Translations under genes and position numbers: made by a program
Origin: Conchocele bisecta
Lineage: Eukaryota; Mollusca; Bivalvia; Lucinida; Thyasiridae
Assembly (NCBI GenBank): GCA_029237695.1
Contig: CM055271.1
Span: 34,902,462 to 34,966,461, forward strand
Length of the DNA: 64,000 bases
Reading direction: 5' to 3'
In this document: positions 1 to 11,720 of the stretch, one piece after another
How the letters are laid out: each line of letters opens with the position of its first letter
Numbering within the stretch: position 1 is the stretch's first letter
Notes under the pieces: generated by a model
What the model saw: only the letters and a program-made list of their open reading frames with translations
The model's database searches: none
What the model was told of the DNA's origin: nothing

Positions 1-1140
1 AGCAGAATGGATTTAGGTTATGGGAAACTAGGTTCCACAACATCCATACCAAAAATGTAAGTAGCAGAGAATATCAAAATGTGTGGTCATATGTTAGTTT
101 ATATAGGAACAACCAATGATGGTGGTGGACCTACATGGCTTCGCACACCCGAAACTCTTGCGATGAAACTTATACTTATAATCTAACAATTAAAATTGAT
201 GTTCAGCATCAATCCATTATATTTTCAAATAATAAACACATTTTAACTACATATTTATGAAGACACCCACAATAGTGATGTCTGGCACCCAGCTACATCA
301 ACATACTATTCAAACGTGTGTTTCACCCGCACAATCGCACCGACGAGAATCAACCAACATTGCTATCTTACTCTTTGTGCCTGTGAAAGAAAGCCGATAA
401 AATGGCGGCTGGATCTAATCAGCCGCGCCGGAAGAAATAGTTGATCCCTCAATACACCGTGACAGAATAGGTGTGTCGTGTATGGTGCGTGGTTTCCGGC
501 GGCTCTGTTTAATTAATCCATCAATACACAGCATCGGTGTGTCAGGTGTGGTGCATGGTGCCCGGTGGCTCTTCAGAGATCATCAAATAATATAAAATTA
601 ATTTATTGAATGTAATCCCCACCCACCCTTAAACAGTAATTCCAGATGATTTTGTATTTGAATGTATTTGAAGATAACTCATTAAGTATTGTTTGTTAAC
701 ACTATTTACAACAAATTTTAATAAAAACCTAAAATATTAGAACACACACCCGCCCTATTTTCCCCCAAAATTCGAATGATATTCAATAAATTAACTTTAT
801 ATGGCCTCAAAAGCGCCGTAATGGCCGCGAGGTATCCTTCCACTAAACTGGTGTGGTATATATGGTGACAGTTCTGTTAACTATAATTATTTGTTTAATG
901 GGACAGTATACATGTAGCAAAACATTGACAACAATGTAAATATATAATTAAATAATTCAGACTGTGTGCTTTATTATTTAGTTTACATGTGCTAATTCAG
1001 TAATATTCAGTAATGGAAACATTACAAATTCGACACTATTAATGGTAGTTTTAAATGTAGAAATAGTTGACATTCCATCTCTACGACTGCTATACTAGAT
1101 AGCTCCAAGGGAGCTAACCTGTAATTTTAGTTTTGACCCA
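1..1140. other. AT-rich non-coding DNA with a short tandem duplication
   Basis: No exon or transposon protein is recognisable. The one structure seen is an imperfect direct duplication of about 62 bp, at 442-506 and 513-572, both copies ending in a ggcggctct/ggtggctct motif. Confidence 0.6.
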
Positions 1141-1489
1141 GTTCGTACACCATACAACTAGTTAGGCCATGGGCCAAATATGGAAACCCTCCCCCCCCCC
1201 CTGTGGTACATAAGCAGATATATTTTTCTGATAACTACAATCAATTACGAGTTTAATGCAACTTGTCTGCGATCTGTAACCCGCTGGATGAATGTATGTC
1301 ACCATTTTGAAGTATACCACCCAGAAACTTTTTGCCATATTAAAATATCACATTTTTTGTAAAAATGTGACAAAATTATATTGTTAAACACGGAAACTGC
1401 TGTTGTTTTACAGGTTTTGAGAGATGTTTATAGCAATACTTTGCATTTAAGCACAATTAAGGATCGTCCGGTCCTTTTAAGCCAATATT

Positions 1490-1715
1490 TTGCATATTTA
1501 ATTACCCCACCCACTAAATTTCAATGGTAACATATGTATTGCCACACATCTCTTCCCGTACGGTATTTATATATTGTAACTATGGAAAATATACATGCAT
1601 GTGCTCATGAAACATGTGGAAACTATAGTTCCTGTTTTTCTTATGCTTACTGCACATGATACTAAGTTAACCACAACTGCATTTGAAACCGTTACCCCAC
1701 CCACTAAATCTACAA
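1490..1715 (+). repeat. Direct repeat of a taccccacccactaaat motif
   Basis: The motif ttaccccacccactaaat occurs near 1502 and again near 1693, about 190 bp apart, inside transposon 1. It may be internal subterminal repeat structure. Confidence 0.4.
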
Positions 1716-2044
1716 TGTACATTTTACACATATTGAGTTTCATTAGCTGTCTCCACTTACATTTACTTTTAACTGGTACATATAAATAGTCAACTACTTC
1801 AACATGACACTGGCGTCATTGCATACACACACATATCGTGAGTTATCATGATGAAAGTGCATGGAGTGAAGTATGTATAGCAGCAAGTGTGAAGAAAAAA
1901 AGAGAATTTCCCCACATTATCGGGCAAGAAATGATTCGATATTTACAACAAAATCAATGCTATATTGTGAAAGAGAACATGTTAAATGTGAGCATCGATA
2001 TAATGCACAACAACAGTTATAGACATGCGTAGACCGATTTGCGT

Positions 2045-2300
2045 ATGATTATACAACAAGGTAATTAATTTTCAATCAAGGTTTGAAGCAACGCGCCTGT
2101 GGCGGCGACAATCCCTACAACATCGTAAGAAACTATTCATTATTTGCATCGTCACATCAAATATGGTTCATGAAATCATTAACATATACATAGCGTCACA
2201 TATATATAGACATACATACATACATACAGTTGCATAATGTGTCCAGGGCTTTCATTGTTCTTGATTTGTGCATGATTATACAACAATATAATTAATTTTG
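2045..2300 (+). repeat. Direct 27-bp repeat near the transposase 3' end
   Basis: tgattatacaacaaggtaat... at 2046-2072 recurs with three differences at 2272-2298, just beyond the end of the transposase-like frame. It looks like internal duplication in the 3' untranslated part of transposon 1. Confidence 0.45.
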
Positions 2301-2302
2301 CA

Positions 2303-4087
2303 TTAACAGCGCTCAGGTATTATCCTAACATGCTGTACAAATCGTAGATACATATCTAGTGAATCCGGCTTAAGACAAGCAAACGAGTCAAATGCTTCAT
2401 CCGTATCAAACATGCTATCTAGTAAGCTGTCAGGCTCAGGGGCATTTGTTTCATCAACATCCATCGTATCCACTTCTTCCTCTTCTTCTACTAGATCTAT
2501 CATTTCAGTTGGCAGGTAATCCCCCTCTGTCCATTTGCACTCCAGTGTTCCGTTTATGACCTCCCACCCACGGCCATTTGGTGGCGGTATGCATGCATTC
2601 GATTGGTCAGCGCTGCACCAACTGAGGGTTTGGTGATTATCTCTCATTACATGTATATACATTCTCAACGATGACCTGCATGGTGGCAGAATGCTAAGAT
2701 CAGCGCCATTGTAACTTGACAGCAGCTCTCCTGACTTGGGACTGAACTTTTGCAGGAATAGCTCCATGCGCAGTTTGTTTATGTCTGTAATACTAGCACC
2801 AGTACTCCTGTACATCAGACACACAAAGTGTTCAAGGTCTTCGAAGAGTTGTGGTTCTACAGAAGGGGACAAACCCAACCGCATGAATGTGTCAGTGAAT
2901 TATGGGTGCCTCTGAAGTACTTTTAGCGGTGTCACCTTTCCACGACGAACGAAAGCACTCGTGCTGTCACCACCGGTGAACGCATGAAGTGCTGGCAATG
3001 CCAAACACATCTGCGTACCAACCTCAGCAATGATACCGTGTATGTCAAGCAGTCGTCGTTTGTTGCCGACACCGGTGTCAAACAGCACACGCTGTTTCAC
3101 CAGCTGTGTAAACCTGAGTAACAGTACAAACACGTCGGTATCTGGAGATCTGACAACAATTGTATTGTTCTCCAATACATGCGATGCATGGTGCAAACAA
3201 TGCAATACCAGCCGTGTGTCTGCTTCCTCTTGTGACGAATTCAGTTCTGCTATTTCGTCAGTGTGTGTTGATATGCCATCCATACTAGTTAATTTGACGA
3301 ATTTGGTTTCACACATAAACACAATTGTTCTTCCCTTCACCTGCGTATTTATCTTGCATCCATTCATTAAGTAGGAGTTTGCACAATTGTGTCTTGTTCA
3401 CATCGTTCGAGAGGAACTGGCCAGTCACGTGGAACCCTTGATCAAGTAGGTATTTATGGTACCTCTTCGTTGTCGTTCATTGGTTTTAATTGACAGAGGA
3501 TGGTATGTGTCTGTTACAAAATCCACGCGTTCTGCTTTCGGCATTTGGTCATATAGACTCTCCGCCAGATCTGCAAATGTGTTGGGCAAAGCAGTTTGCA
3601 TATGTAGAATTGCATTTCCGTCAATGATGTAGCTCACCTGTTCAAGCGGAGGCCTGTCAACCATATGCGTCAGCCCTTCCAGTTGGTGCATCAATTTGCC
3701 TTTGTCATTCCTTGTCGGTGATCCATCAGCTGTTGCAAGCGACCATGGAACTGGATCTAACGGGTAACTGAAGACCTTATCCATGTCAATGTTGTTCCTG
3801 AGTGCAATGGAAACGATCTGTCCAAATACATTCCGTTCTGCTACTAGTTCCTATACTTTCGCTGTGGACTCGTAAGTGTCACCGATTTTGCAAGCGTTGC
3901 AAATGTCTTGAGTTTTTGTTGCTTTATTGGCGCATGGAAGCTGGCAGATCTTTCTACAAACAGACTTCAGTCTGCACCTGGCAGCTAATTTGTGACGTTG
4001 ACTGAAACAATGTGCCGAAAGACATTTGAGACCAGTGTAACGCCAGATGTGACAGTATGATAATGGCACATGCTGTTCGCTATTCAA
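2303..4087 (-). pseudogene. Academ-like transposase remnant with XPG/FEN-like C-terminus
   Basis: Reading right to left there are four blocks. A cysteine-rich block (3851-4087) has paired cysteines such as CNACKIGD and resembles a zinc-binding module. A second block (3425-3784) holds VDFVTDTYHPLSIK and ERQRRG. A third (2900-3367) holds EEADTRLVLHCLHHA, VVRSPDTDVFVLLL and LHAFTGGDSTSAF. The last (2303-2884) is a tail with an acidic run. The acidic-residue pattern of the third block is what I expect of an XPG/FEN nuclease. Blocks three and four are in one frame, separated only by a single TAA at 2900-2902; a frameshift near 3425-3435 separates blocks two and three. The family is large and mostly annotated as uncharacterised in molluscs and cnidarians. 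The N-terminal half is missing, so the copy is dead. Confidence 0.7.
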
Positions 4088-4880
4088 TCTATATTATGAA
4101 GTGTCCTTTCTATTGAATATATTAGATCCAGAACAGACTGCATGTCAATACATGTGTAAGTCAAGACATCCATAGGTCGTATATGTCATAAGATTAGGCC
4201 ATGGGCCAAATATGGAAAACCTACCCCTTCGTAAAACACACATTATATTACGCAATAAATGTATATTGATATCCATCATGGCATTAATTTGCGGTGTAAA
4301 AAGTGGTTCAAATGCCACTTATCATGGAAAATTGTTAACATGGAAAATTGTTGAAAAAACGCATTTTTTGGCGGCCATTTTGAATATTTCCACCGTTTGT
4401 ATCATGCTGTCAAGTCAATCTGTATTACATAATTGATATGCATATTGATATGCATTACAAGGTACAAGTTACAATGTTAATAGCGGTTCCAATAACACTT
4501 AACAGCAGTTACAGTGCAATTTTTTCGAAAAAACACACTTTTTGGAGGCCATTTTGAAAATGGCGGCCATTTGGTAAAATAAATTGATTTTGAATGTATC
4601 ACACACTGTTTTATATTCAATTAGGGAGTAGATAAGAACGATTTAGAAAATTTAAATCGGTCCTAATGCCGGTTAACAGGCGATAAAGCTAGTCCTGTAA
4701 ACCAAAACAATTGTTTTTGACGGCCATCTTGGAAAATGGCCGCCATTTGTTCATCCAGCGGCTTTTTAATGGCAGACCTTCTGGAATGACAGACAATTGA
4801 CTACTGAATTTGAAAATCATAGTGGCGTTATGTACCACATGGGGGGAGGGGGGGTTATTGGTGGCCCAAAGACTAAGTCG

Positions 4881-5428
4881 GCTGCCTCACACGAACCGCC
4901 AATATGTGTATCCCGGTAACTACACCATAACACCATTTGAGCACACGTAAAATGAAATCGATTTCGAGTGAAATTATCATGAAAATGTCCATCCAAAGTA
5001 CATTGTCCTTCAAAAGACACCAAACTCACTGGGGGAATATGAAAGTATTATAGTTACTTCACACTAAATGTAAATAGTAGTACTCCTATTGCGCAAACGA
5101 AATCAATATCCGCTTTGTTGGACAGTGCCATCCATTGTTGTTGCAGAGGTGTCCGTCCAACTCTTCGATCAATCACATAGCCGTCGGGAAGAGGGATGGT
5201 TCAGTCGTCTGCTCTCAGTAAGATTGTTTTTATTTGTGTTAAATTTTAGTTTGTTATTCCATGCTTCACTGATATATATGGCTGTGACTCGGGCAATGAG
5301 GCGTATGGCTTTTGCGACCAGTGAAGATCCAGATCAGCTTGTGCATCAGCAGTCTGATCAGGATATACACTGTTCGCAATTCCATACATGAAACACATGT
5401 TATGCTTCTAACAAACAATATATATCTT
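4881..5428. other. Non-coding spacer containing a SINE-like core
   Basis: Nothing coding is seen. At about 5270-5390 the sequence gtgaagatccagatcagctt, followed by ctgatcagga, belongs to a dispersed repeat also found at 14.5, 14.7, 35.9, 40.6 and 49.8 kb. Repeats with this core are familiar from bivalve genomes as SINE-like elements; the exact family is not determined. Confidence 0.5.
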
Positions 5429-5432
5429 TATC

Positions 5433-6612
5433 ATATGGAAGCGTCCTGGTGCCAATGCTAAAATATATTTGATACTAACTCCTAATTATGCGATACAAAG
5501 TCCTAATTATCGTAGCTCCTAATTAGGACTTAACATCTCCTAATTAGGACTTAGTATATTCTAAATAGGATTTAGTATATCCTAATTAGGATGTAGTATC
5601 TCATAATTAGGAGTTAGGATCTCCTTATTATACCCCCCCCCCCGCAACGAAGTTGTGGGGGGGGGGGGTATACTGGAGTCAGCTTGTCCGTCCGTCCGTC
5701 AATCCATCCGTCCGAGTTTCCGTGTTTCCGTGTTTCCGTCCGTCACAAAACTTAACAATTGTAAATTTCCTTTTAACTTCTCTTTCCCTTTGCGGAAATC
5801 TTTCATATTTTACCCGCCCCTTCTCTGACACTCATACATCATTCTGCAACAAACCTACGACCCCCATTTATGCCAGGGGTCAAGGTCACGGACTTAGAAA
5901 TTTAGAAAAAAAAGAAAACTTAACAATTGTAAATTTCCTTTTAACTTCTCTTTCCCTTTGCGGAAATCTTTCATATTTTACCCACCCCTTCTCTGACACT
6001 CATACATCATTCTGCAACGAACCTACGACCCCCATTTATGCCAGGGCTCAAGGTCACGGACTTATAAACTTAGAAAAAAAATAAAACTTAACAAATGTAA
6101 ATTTCCTTATAACTTCTTCCCTTTGCGGAATGCAGTGATATTTTACCCGGCCCTTCTCTGACACTCATACATCATTCTGCAACAAACCTACGACCCCCAT
6201 TTATGCCAGGGGTCAAGGTCACGGACTTAGAATGTCTAGTTTGCTTTTTTCAACTGGAACCACCATCGCACTCTCCATATGTGCTGACATAGTCTTTTAT
6301 CTGAAAATGATAGTATGCGAGCTGGAATTCATTCTAGGTCAGGGCTGACGCAGGGGGGTATTCCGTAAGCCTCCGCTTACTGACAAATCTAGTTAGGAGT
6401 TAGATACTAACTCCTAATTAGGAGATAATATGTCCTAATTAGGAGATAATATGTCCAAATAAGGAGATAGTAAGTCATAATTATGAGATAGTAATTCCTA
6501 GTTAGGAGATACTAACTCCTAATTAGGATATACTATCTCCTAATTAGGAGTTTGTATCTCCTAATTAGGAGATACAAAATATATTACCATTGGCACCAGG
6601 ACGCTTCCATAT
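5433..6612. mobile_element. MITE with TCCTAATTAGGA core and TATC target duplication
   Basis: The ends are inverted copies: atatggaagcgtcctggtgc at 5433 and its complement ending at 6612. The 4-bp sequence TATC flanks both ends (5429-5432 and 6613-6616), which marks a target-site duplication. Inside both ends lies a run of the palindromic word tcctaattagga (about 5465-5628 and 6390-6575). The middle (about 5630-6385) is a second element with G/C homopolymers and 168-bp tandem repeats, apparently a later insertion. Confidence 0.8.
5751..6232 (+). repeat. Three tandem copies of a ~168-bp unit
   Basis: Units begin with cttaacaattgtaaatttcc at 5751, 5919 and 6087 and end with a segment containing cccatttatgccaggg and caaggtcacgg. 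The third copy is shortened. The run is flanked by poly-C/poly-G tracts and a gtccgtccgtccgtc microsatellite (5686-5750). Apparent reading frames through it are repeat artefacts. Confidence 0.85.
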
Positions 6613-6624
6613 TATCAGGTTACA

Positions 6625-7027
6625 ATATTTTATCCCGACAACACAGTGCGTATGTGCCGTGAAACACGGTGCCGTGAAACATGTTTGTTATGCAGTCAAT
6701 ACTATTTTTTGCATTTTATAGCCGTTTGTAGATGTTGACGGGATAAATAGAATAGTAGGTTAGTGCCGTGAATAGGAAAACATATCTGGCGCGATGTGCT
6801 CCCGTTTCCTGAGCCTTGCCAGATATTTTTTTTCCATTCGCGGCACTAACCTAGTATTCTTTATCTATTTTCCTTATTTCTGAACCAAAGTATGTTGTGA
6901 CCACTCCTTTGAACCGTCTCGGCGAGACGGTTAAAATGGTGGTCACTACATATATTTCTGATGAGAAATAAATAAATTCATGAGCCTTGCCAGATATTTT
7001 TTCCCATTCACGGCACTAACCTATTAT
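6625..7027. repeat. Dispersed element with GCCGTGAA hairpins, copy 1
   Basis: It contains gtgccgtgaaacacgg, an inverted pair built on taggttagtgccgtgaa (6755 and 7021 sides) with ccttgccagatatttttt, and a palindrome around gaaccgtctcggcgagacgg (about 6890-6960). Related copies lie at 33147-33427 (opposite orientation) and 47215-47462. Confidence 0.7.
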
Positions 7028-7215
7028 TTTCTATGTGTGCTATGTGATAAGGAGCTACATGTACACTAGTCACAAATCCCATAATCTCCATTTCTCCATT
7101 CACATCTACACTTTCATTCTAGTTGCTATGACATTCAACCATTCAGTGATCGGTGTAGCACATGGCCAGTCTGTGAATCCTCGAAGTACGATCATCACCG
7201 ACGTGTGTCCTGCCT

Positions 7216-7307
7216 AGTTGCGAACGGTAACACTTGCAATCTACCCCCGTCCCGTCCGTGTATACGGACGGTACGGGAGAAGATTACAAGAGTTACCATT
7301 CGCAACT
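7216..7307. repeat. 92-bp hairpin repeat, copy 1
   Basis: A near-perfect palindrome starts agttgcgaacggtaac and ends gttaccattcgcaact, with a centre built on accgtccgt. Related hairpins are at 12236-12306 and 45901-45985. It is a small foldback element of unknown class. Confidence 0.75.
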
Positions 7308-7439
7308 CTGTCCTGTTATGTTAGGTAAACACTCATAGACTATCTACTGTCTGTTTCACGAAACCTGACCAAATAGTACGGCGACACCGTAGCCTGTGTT
7401 AATCTTGCCACTACTAGTATATGTCAATTTAATGTCTTT

Positions 7440-7812
7440 GTTTTGAATATTGTTCTTGAAAACAAGCAGCTTGATTGGCTGAGCCTGAGTTATGCTACAG
7501 CTGTGACCCGATTATGCGTACCTAGGTACGTGCAGAATACGATAGCTTGTTATAATTCAGCGTGCATTCGGTCAATGCATGACGAGTTACCTGATAAATC
7601 ACTATATATGTATATGCACATTTGCACTGGAATTGAAGGACGCGGAGTTAAAATTCACATTTTTATTTTGGTGGCTTGACCAGGAATGACCCATTAAATT
7701 TCACATTCTTTATTTCAAAATATTTGAATATTTTCATTGAAATCAAGCAGCTTGATTGGCTGAGCCTGAACTGTGCTACCGCTCAGGCTCAAACAATCAA
7801 ATTGCTTGATTA
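7440..7812. repeat. Foldback repeat with aagcagcttgattggctgag motifs
   Basis: The motif aagcagcttgattggctgag occurs at 7463 and 7744. The second copy pairs with its own complement to form a hairpin at 7741-7812. A related hairpin is at 17677-17751, with a fragment near 20706. Confidence 0.65.
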
Positions 7813-8140
7813 ATATAGAAAATTGACATTGACATTAGATGTTCAGAAACGTTTATAGTCTGGGCTAAATTAATTCGGTTATTCAGGCCCATACGCAGAG
7901 GGGGTGCGGCGGGTGCGTACGAATCCCCCTTAATCCGCCGGGGTACATCCGTGGATGTGTAAACAAGTATTACATGTATTATTTGTATCGTTTTGATTGG
8001 CAGATGCTGCGACACGAATGACCATTTAGGGTGCAACATCAACCTTTGTGGAATCAAGTCAGGTCGGTGCAATTGACGATGCATTATGTTAACTAGTAAT
8101 GTGATCTGTCGGCACACCGAAGCCGCCGCTGAAAGTATAT
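7813..8140. other. Non-coding spacer with a dispersed-repeat fragment
   Basis: Around 7885-7940 is a fragment reading gcccatacgcagagggggtg, which also occurs inverted at 14810-14860. Nothing else is recognised. Confidence 0.4.
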
Positions 8141-8553
8141 TACAGTCGAACCTCCCCGAACGGCCACCTCTCTACAACAACACCCTCTCTGTAACAGCCG
8201 CTATTTTATATCCCAAATGGATGATTTCCTCTATATCTAACCATTAGACTTCTGAGCATGAAAATTGTCGGCTGATGTTGATTTTGCATTCTTTCTCAAT
8301 AAAAACATGTTTTGACAGCATTTTAGAGACAGCATTTTAGAATCATTTCCATTGGAAATGATTCTAAAATGCTGTAATGGAAATGATTCTAAAATGCTGT
8401 CAAAACATGTTTTTATTGAGAATTATTGAAGAAAATAAATAAACATAGGACGATTACATTTAATTCAGCATTAACCTCCCTAATAGCCACTTCTCTATAA
8501 CAGCCATTTTTGCGTCTTCCCATGGGTGGCTGTTGTAGAGAGGTTGCACTGTA
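8141..8553. mobile_element. MITE with tacagt...cctc ends, copy 1
   Basis: The ends are tacagtcgaacctcc and gaggttgcactgta. Internal gtagagagg/cctctctac motifs and a strong central palindrome (about 8300-8410, caaaacatg arms around aaatgattctaaaatgctgt) mark a foldback non-autonomous transposon. A second copy lies inverted at 43474-43826. Confidence 0.75.
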
Positions 8554-9209
8554 CTTGTATAGGCCCATGTGGTATTGCACTAGGACCGACTGACTCTATT
8601 TGCAAGAGGCGTCTTTGATCAATATTGATCAATGCAAATTTATGTGAACATTTGTCGAGGTCGGAGTTATTGTAGTCGAGTTATCGTGAGCAAACGAACA
8701 CTTTTTGAAAGTGATAACTATTTTTAGTGCATGTGACCCGAACTTGGTGCAATCAGCCCAACATTTAATAGATGTATTTCCATTTGAAGTATGGTGGTGT
8801 TATTGCGCGGAAACGAGCTCGTACGGACGTACGAACGGGAATTATTTTAGGAACAGTGATGGATGAGGATTGCATAATACATAATTATGTTGGCTAAGAA
8901 CGAAATGGTATTATTCGTGTACACTACGGTTCATTGTGTTGCCATATCGGTCATCTTAATATGTACACACAAACTGCCAGTTTCACATATTGTTGCGTTT
9001 GACACAGACAACAAAACATATGGCAGATAACATAATATAATTCGGTATAATACCATGTTTCAAAGATAATAATTTACAAGGTGCTATTAATTATCTCATG
9101 ACAAAGTATACACGATCACCATGTTTCATACACGGGCTATTATTCCGTCATTTCCAAATTAACAATGGCCATGTTACACTGTGTAAAGTCATCAAGTCAC
9201 TACACTAAC
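8554..9209. other. Non-coding DNA, nothing recognised
   Basis: No exon, repeat pair or RNA gene could be supported in this stretch. Confidence 0.5.
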
Positions 9210-9210
9210 C

Positions 9211-9781
9211 TACTGTTTGTTTCGCGAAAGCTGCCCAAATTTTACGGCCATATAAACAATTCAAAAACAATATTGTTTTCGATAATATTAAATTAAAGGA
9301 AAGTTTAAGAATGAGCCTTCTTTTTATTTCGTGAAATTTGGTCAAATATTGATTTTATTGCGAAAACAAATATTCCCCATGTTAAATTCCCATAGACACC
9401 TTCACAGAGTGAATATGTCTATGGGGATTTACCATGGGAACATTTTTTAGAATTTCAGAAATACTGGACCGATTTCCAAAATTTAACTTTTGTTTTCTTA
9501 GTTAGATCATTTCCAAGTTATCTAGCTAGGTTTCGGAGTCAATTTCCAAATGTTTTCGTTTTTTAGCTCCTCCACACTCCTTTACCTCTTTTTCCCCCAT
9601 GTTAAATTCCCATAGGGAAATCAATTTTTCGTAATAAAACCAATATTTGACCAAATTTCACGAAATAAAAAGAAGGCTCATTCTTAAATTTTCCTTTAAT
9701 TTAATATTATCGAAAAAAATATTGTTTTGGAATTGTTTATATGGCGGAATAATTTGGGCAGCTTTCGTGAAACAGACTATA
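9211..9781. mobile_element. MITE with ~180-bp inverted ends
   Basis: The left end runs gtttgtttcgcgaaagctgc... and the right end is its complement, ...gcagctttcgtgaaacagac; both arms continue through caatattgtttt, aagaatgagcc and aatattgatttta. The interior carries catgttaaattcccatag in both orientations. A related copy with a nested insertion is at 44537-45690. Confidence 0.8.
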
Positions 9782-10067
9782 ATTTATAACTACATGTACT
9801 TGGTTGTATGACAATGTTACAACATATATTCTGCTAGCAACACTTTGATGATAGTAGCACAAGTCCAGTAAAATCAATATTCCTTATTGCATTCAATACA
9901 GTGTGCATGTGCACCCGATATAGCTAGCTAGCTAATGGCAAATACAGTCGAGATTTCTCTATTTTATAAAGTCGGCACATTCTTACCATCAGCAATTAGA
10001 CGTGGTCGCGACTTGGGCGACATGTACATATACATAATTATACTGGGTATCAATGTGTAAACAAACA

Positions 10068-10250
10068 TACAGTGGAACCTCTCTAACCCAGACATGTTAG
10101 TTGTACTTAATTTTGATATGCTTCATTGCCACTTACCTCCAATGATAATGTCTGTTCATGATCGCAAAGCACCCATACGTGACTCAAAGTAGTCATCTGT
10201 CTGTTTTACCGCGGTATCTCTCTAAACCGGACACCCTGGATACCACTGTA
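10068..10250. mobile_element. Small foldback element, TACAGTGGAACCTCTCTAA ends
   Basis: It starts tacagtggaacctctctaa and ends ctctctaaaccggac...ccactgta. The same family occurs at 13708-13925 and 26274-26327. Confidence 0.7.
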
Positions 10251-10456
10251 TTGCACTAAGTTCGTGTTTAGTTAGTCATATTCTGTGGTGTCTGTGTCAA
10301 ACGATAGAAGAGGTTAAACTGGCCAATAGCTTGTCAATGCAAAGATGGCACAGATGGTAACTTAATGTGCAGTATAGCATACACTAAGAAGAAAATTGTT
10401 ACACCCTCTAAGCTGTTGCGGGCACATGTGGGACACTGGTGTAAATTGCCCAGCAC

Positions 10457-10762
10457 ATGTCCAGTTGCCGATTTCATCAAAATTGCAAAATATTCTTATC
10501 TAGCAAAGTATACTTTGAGGGAGTAATCATTTATTTTTCCCGAAATGCATTATGTCATACAGAACTAACGACTGCATATATTTGATGCTTACAAGTATGC
10601 AGCATTATTATACTGAATGTATTACATTATCACAGCCAAAATGGCTGTGATAATGTAATACATTCAGTATAATAAAAGTTAATAAATTTATCCTTAAATT
10701 GAAAATTTCTCCCTCAAAGTATACTTTTGAAAAGTTGATGAAATAGGCTACTTACTGGACAT
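10457..10762. mobile_element. MITE with aaagtatacttt subterminal motif, copy 1
   Basis: The ends atgtccagttgccgatttc and gaaataggctacttactgga are inverted copies. Inside are inverted ctttgagggag blocks and a central hairpin, attatcacagcc/ggctgtgataat, around 10620-10660. Other copies are at 27029-27345, 31340-31616 and a right-half copy at 42382-42550. Confidence 0.8.
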
Positions 10763-11600
10763 ACTCTTGTGGAGCTGATTATTTATTGTGAACAGTGTTT
10801 ACATTTAAATTTTCATTCCAGACTCTTGTGCTAAATTTGTTATTATGCCACCGGGTTTCGAAGAAACGGGTCGCATATAGTGTTTGGACCGTCCGTCTGT
10901 CCGTCTGTCCGTCACACTTTTCGGTTAACCACTTTGTCACAGTTTCTCAAATATGCTGCAGGTGGCATCCGCGTTCGACAGACGCATTTCTTGTTAATTA
11001 TACTCAGATGTTACGAGTCCTGATTATCATGAAGTAACTACTGGGTGGATTTATTAATATGTCCTGTTTAAATTTTACTATTAAATAATTTACAAACTAG
11101 TGACGTCCATGATGCTTCGGTAATGTTTAAAATCATGACGGACATGTACGTGTCCTCGGTTATATAGCATATACTGTAAAAATGGACAACATTCGACTGA
11201 ATCGACAGCGATTTTGATTTTAAAATCCGCCGTCATCTTGAATTTGCTGTTGAGAATGACCAATCAGAGGCCGCGATTCGGGGTCAAAGGTGAAAAATAA
11301 AGGCAAAATCGGAACTTTATGTATATGAGGCTACTTCAGGTATATTAGTTACTTCAGATATAAACAACATTTATTCAACCCCCTTTATTATGCTACATGC
11401 AGCAATGGTTGCGGTATAAATGGTGATGTTCTACAAAGTCAGTCCGTAATCACAAGGACTACGGGGTTTCTAGTCATGTTTCTGACAAGCAACATATATC
11501 GTTATGAGGATACGCGAGTATGCTATTTGATCAGAATCTACACTGGTCACACATACCCATCAGCCACATTTCTCCAGTCACAGCCACAAGTATGTCCATA
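10763..11600. other. Non-coding DNA with a short GTCCGTCT run
   Basis: Around 10848-10920 there is a dispersed-repeat fragment (ccaccgggtttcgaagaaac) followed by a gtccgtctgtccgtctgtcc microsatellite. I looked for a signal-peptide exon for the gene that follows and could not identify one with confidence. Confidence 0.4.
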
Positions 11601-11613
11601 GGTGCAGGTGCAG

Positions 11614-11720
11614 GCAGCTTGCTGCAGTGCTATGCCTGTGACAGTAATGGAAACTCCGGCCAAGGGGACGTGATACACCCTGAGGATTGTGTTACCATGA
11701 CAACCTGCCAGTCGGATGAG
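11614..11720 (+). CDS. Ly6-like gene, exon A
   Basis: It opens after one of two AGs in gtgcaggcag and closes at cagtcggatgag followed by gtaacc. It encodes the first CxxC pair and two more cysteines and ends in phase 0. Confidence 0.65.

Larger units (their letters stand above)
1145..4880 (-). mobile_element. Decayed DNA transposon 1, Academ-like, with inverted ends
   Basis: The left segment 1147-1216 (gggccaaatatgg, a C-run, then tgtggtacataag) reappears inverted at about 4823-4885 (ttatgtaccacatgg, a G-run, then tggcccaaag). These pair as diverged terminal or subterminal inverted repeats around a - strand transposase-like reading frame. A further direct copy of the left end (ttaggccatgggccaaatat) lies at 4193-4222, and 4360-4770 carries several ggcggccat motifs, also present in the element at 53 kb. 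The outer limits are approximate and no target-site duplication was found. Academ assignment rests on the C-terminal nuclease-like motifs and is inference. Confidence 0.6.

Noticed and set aside
5653..6084. A 143-codon + strand frame
   Set aside because: It runs through 168-bp tandem repeats and repeats its own sequence; repeat artefact.
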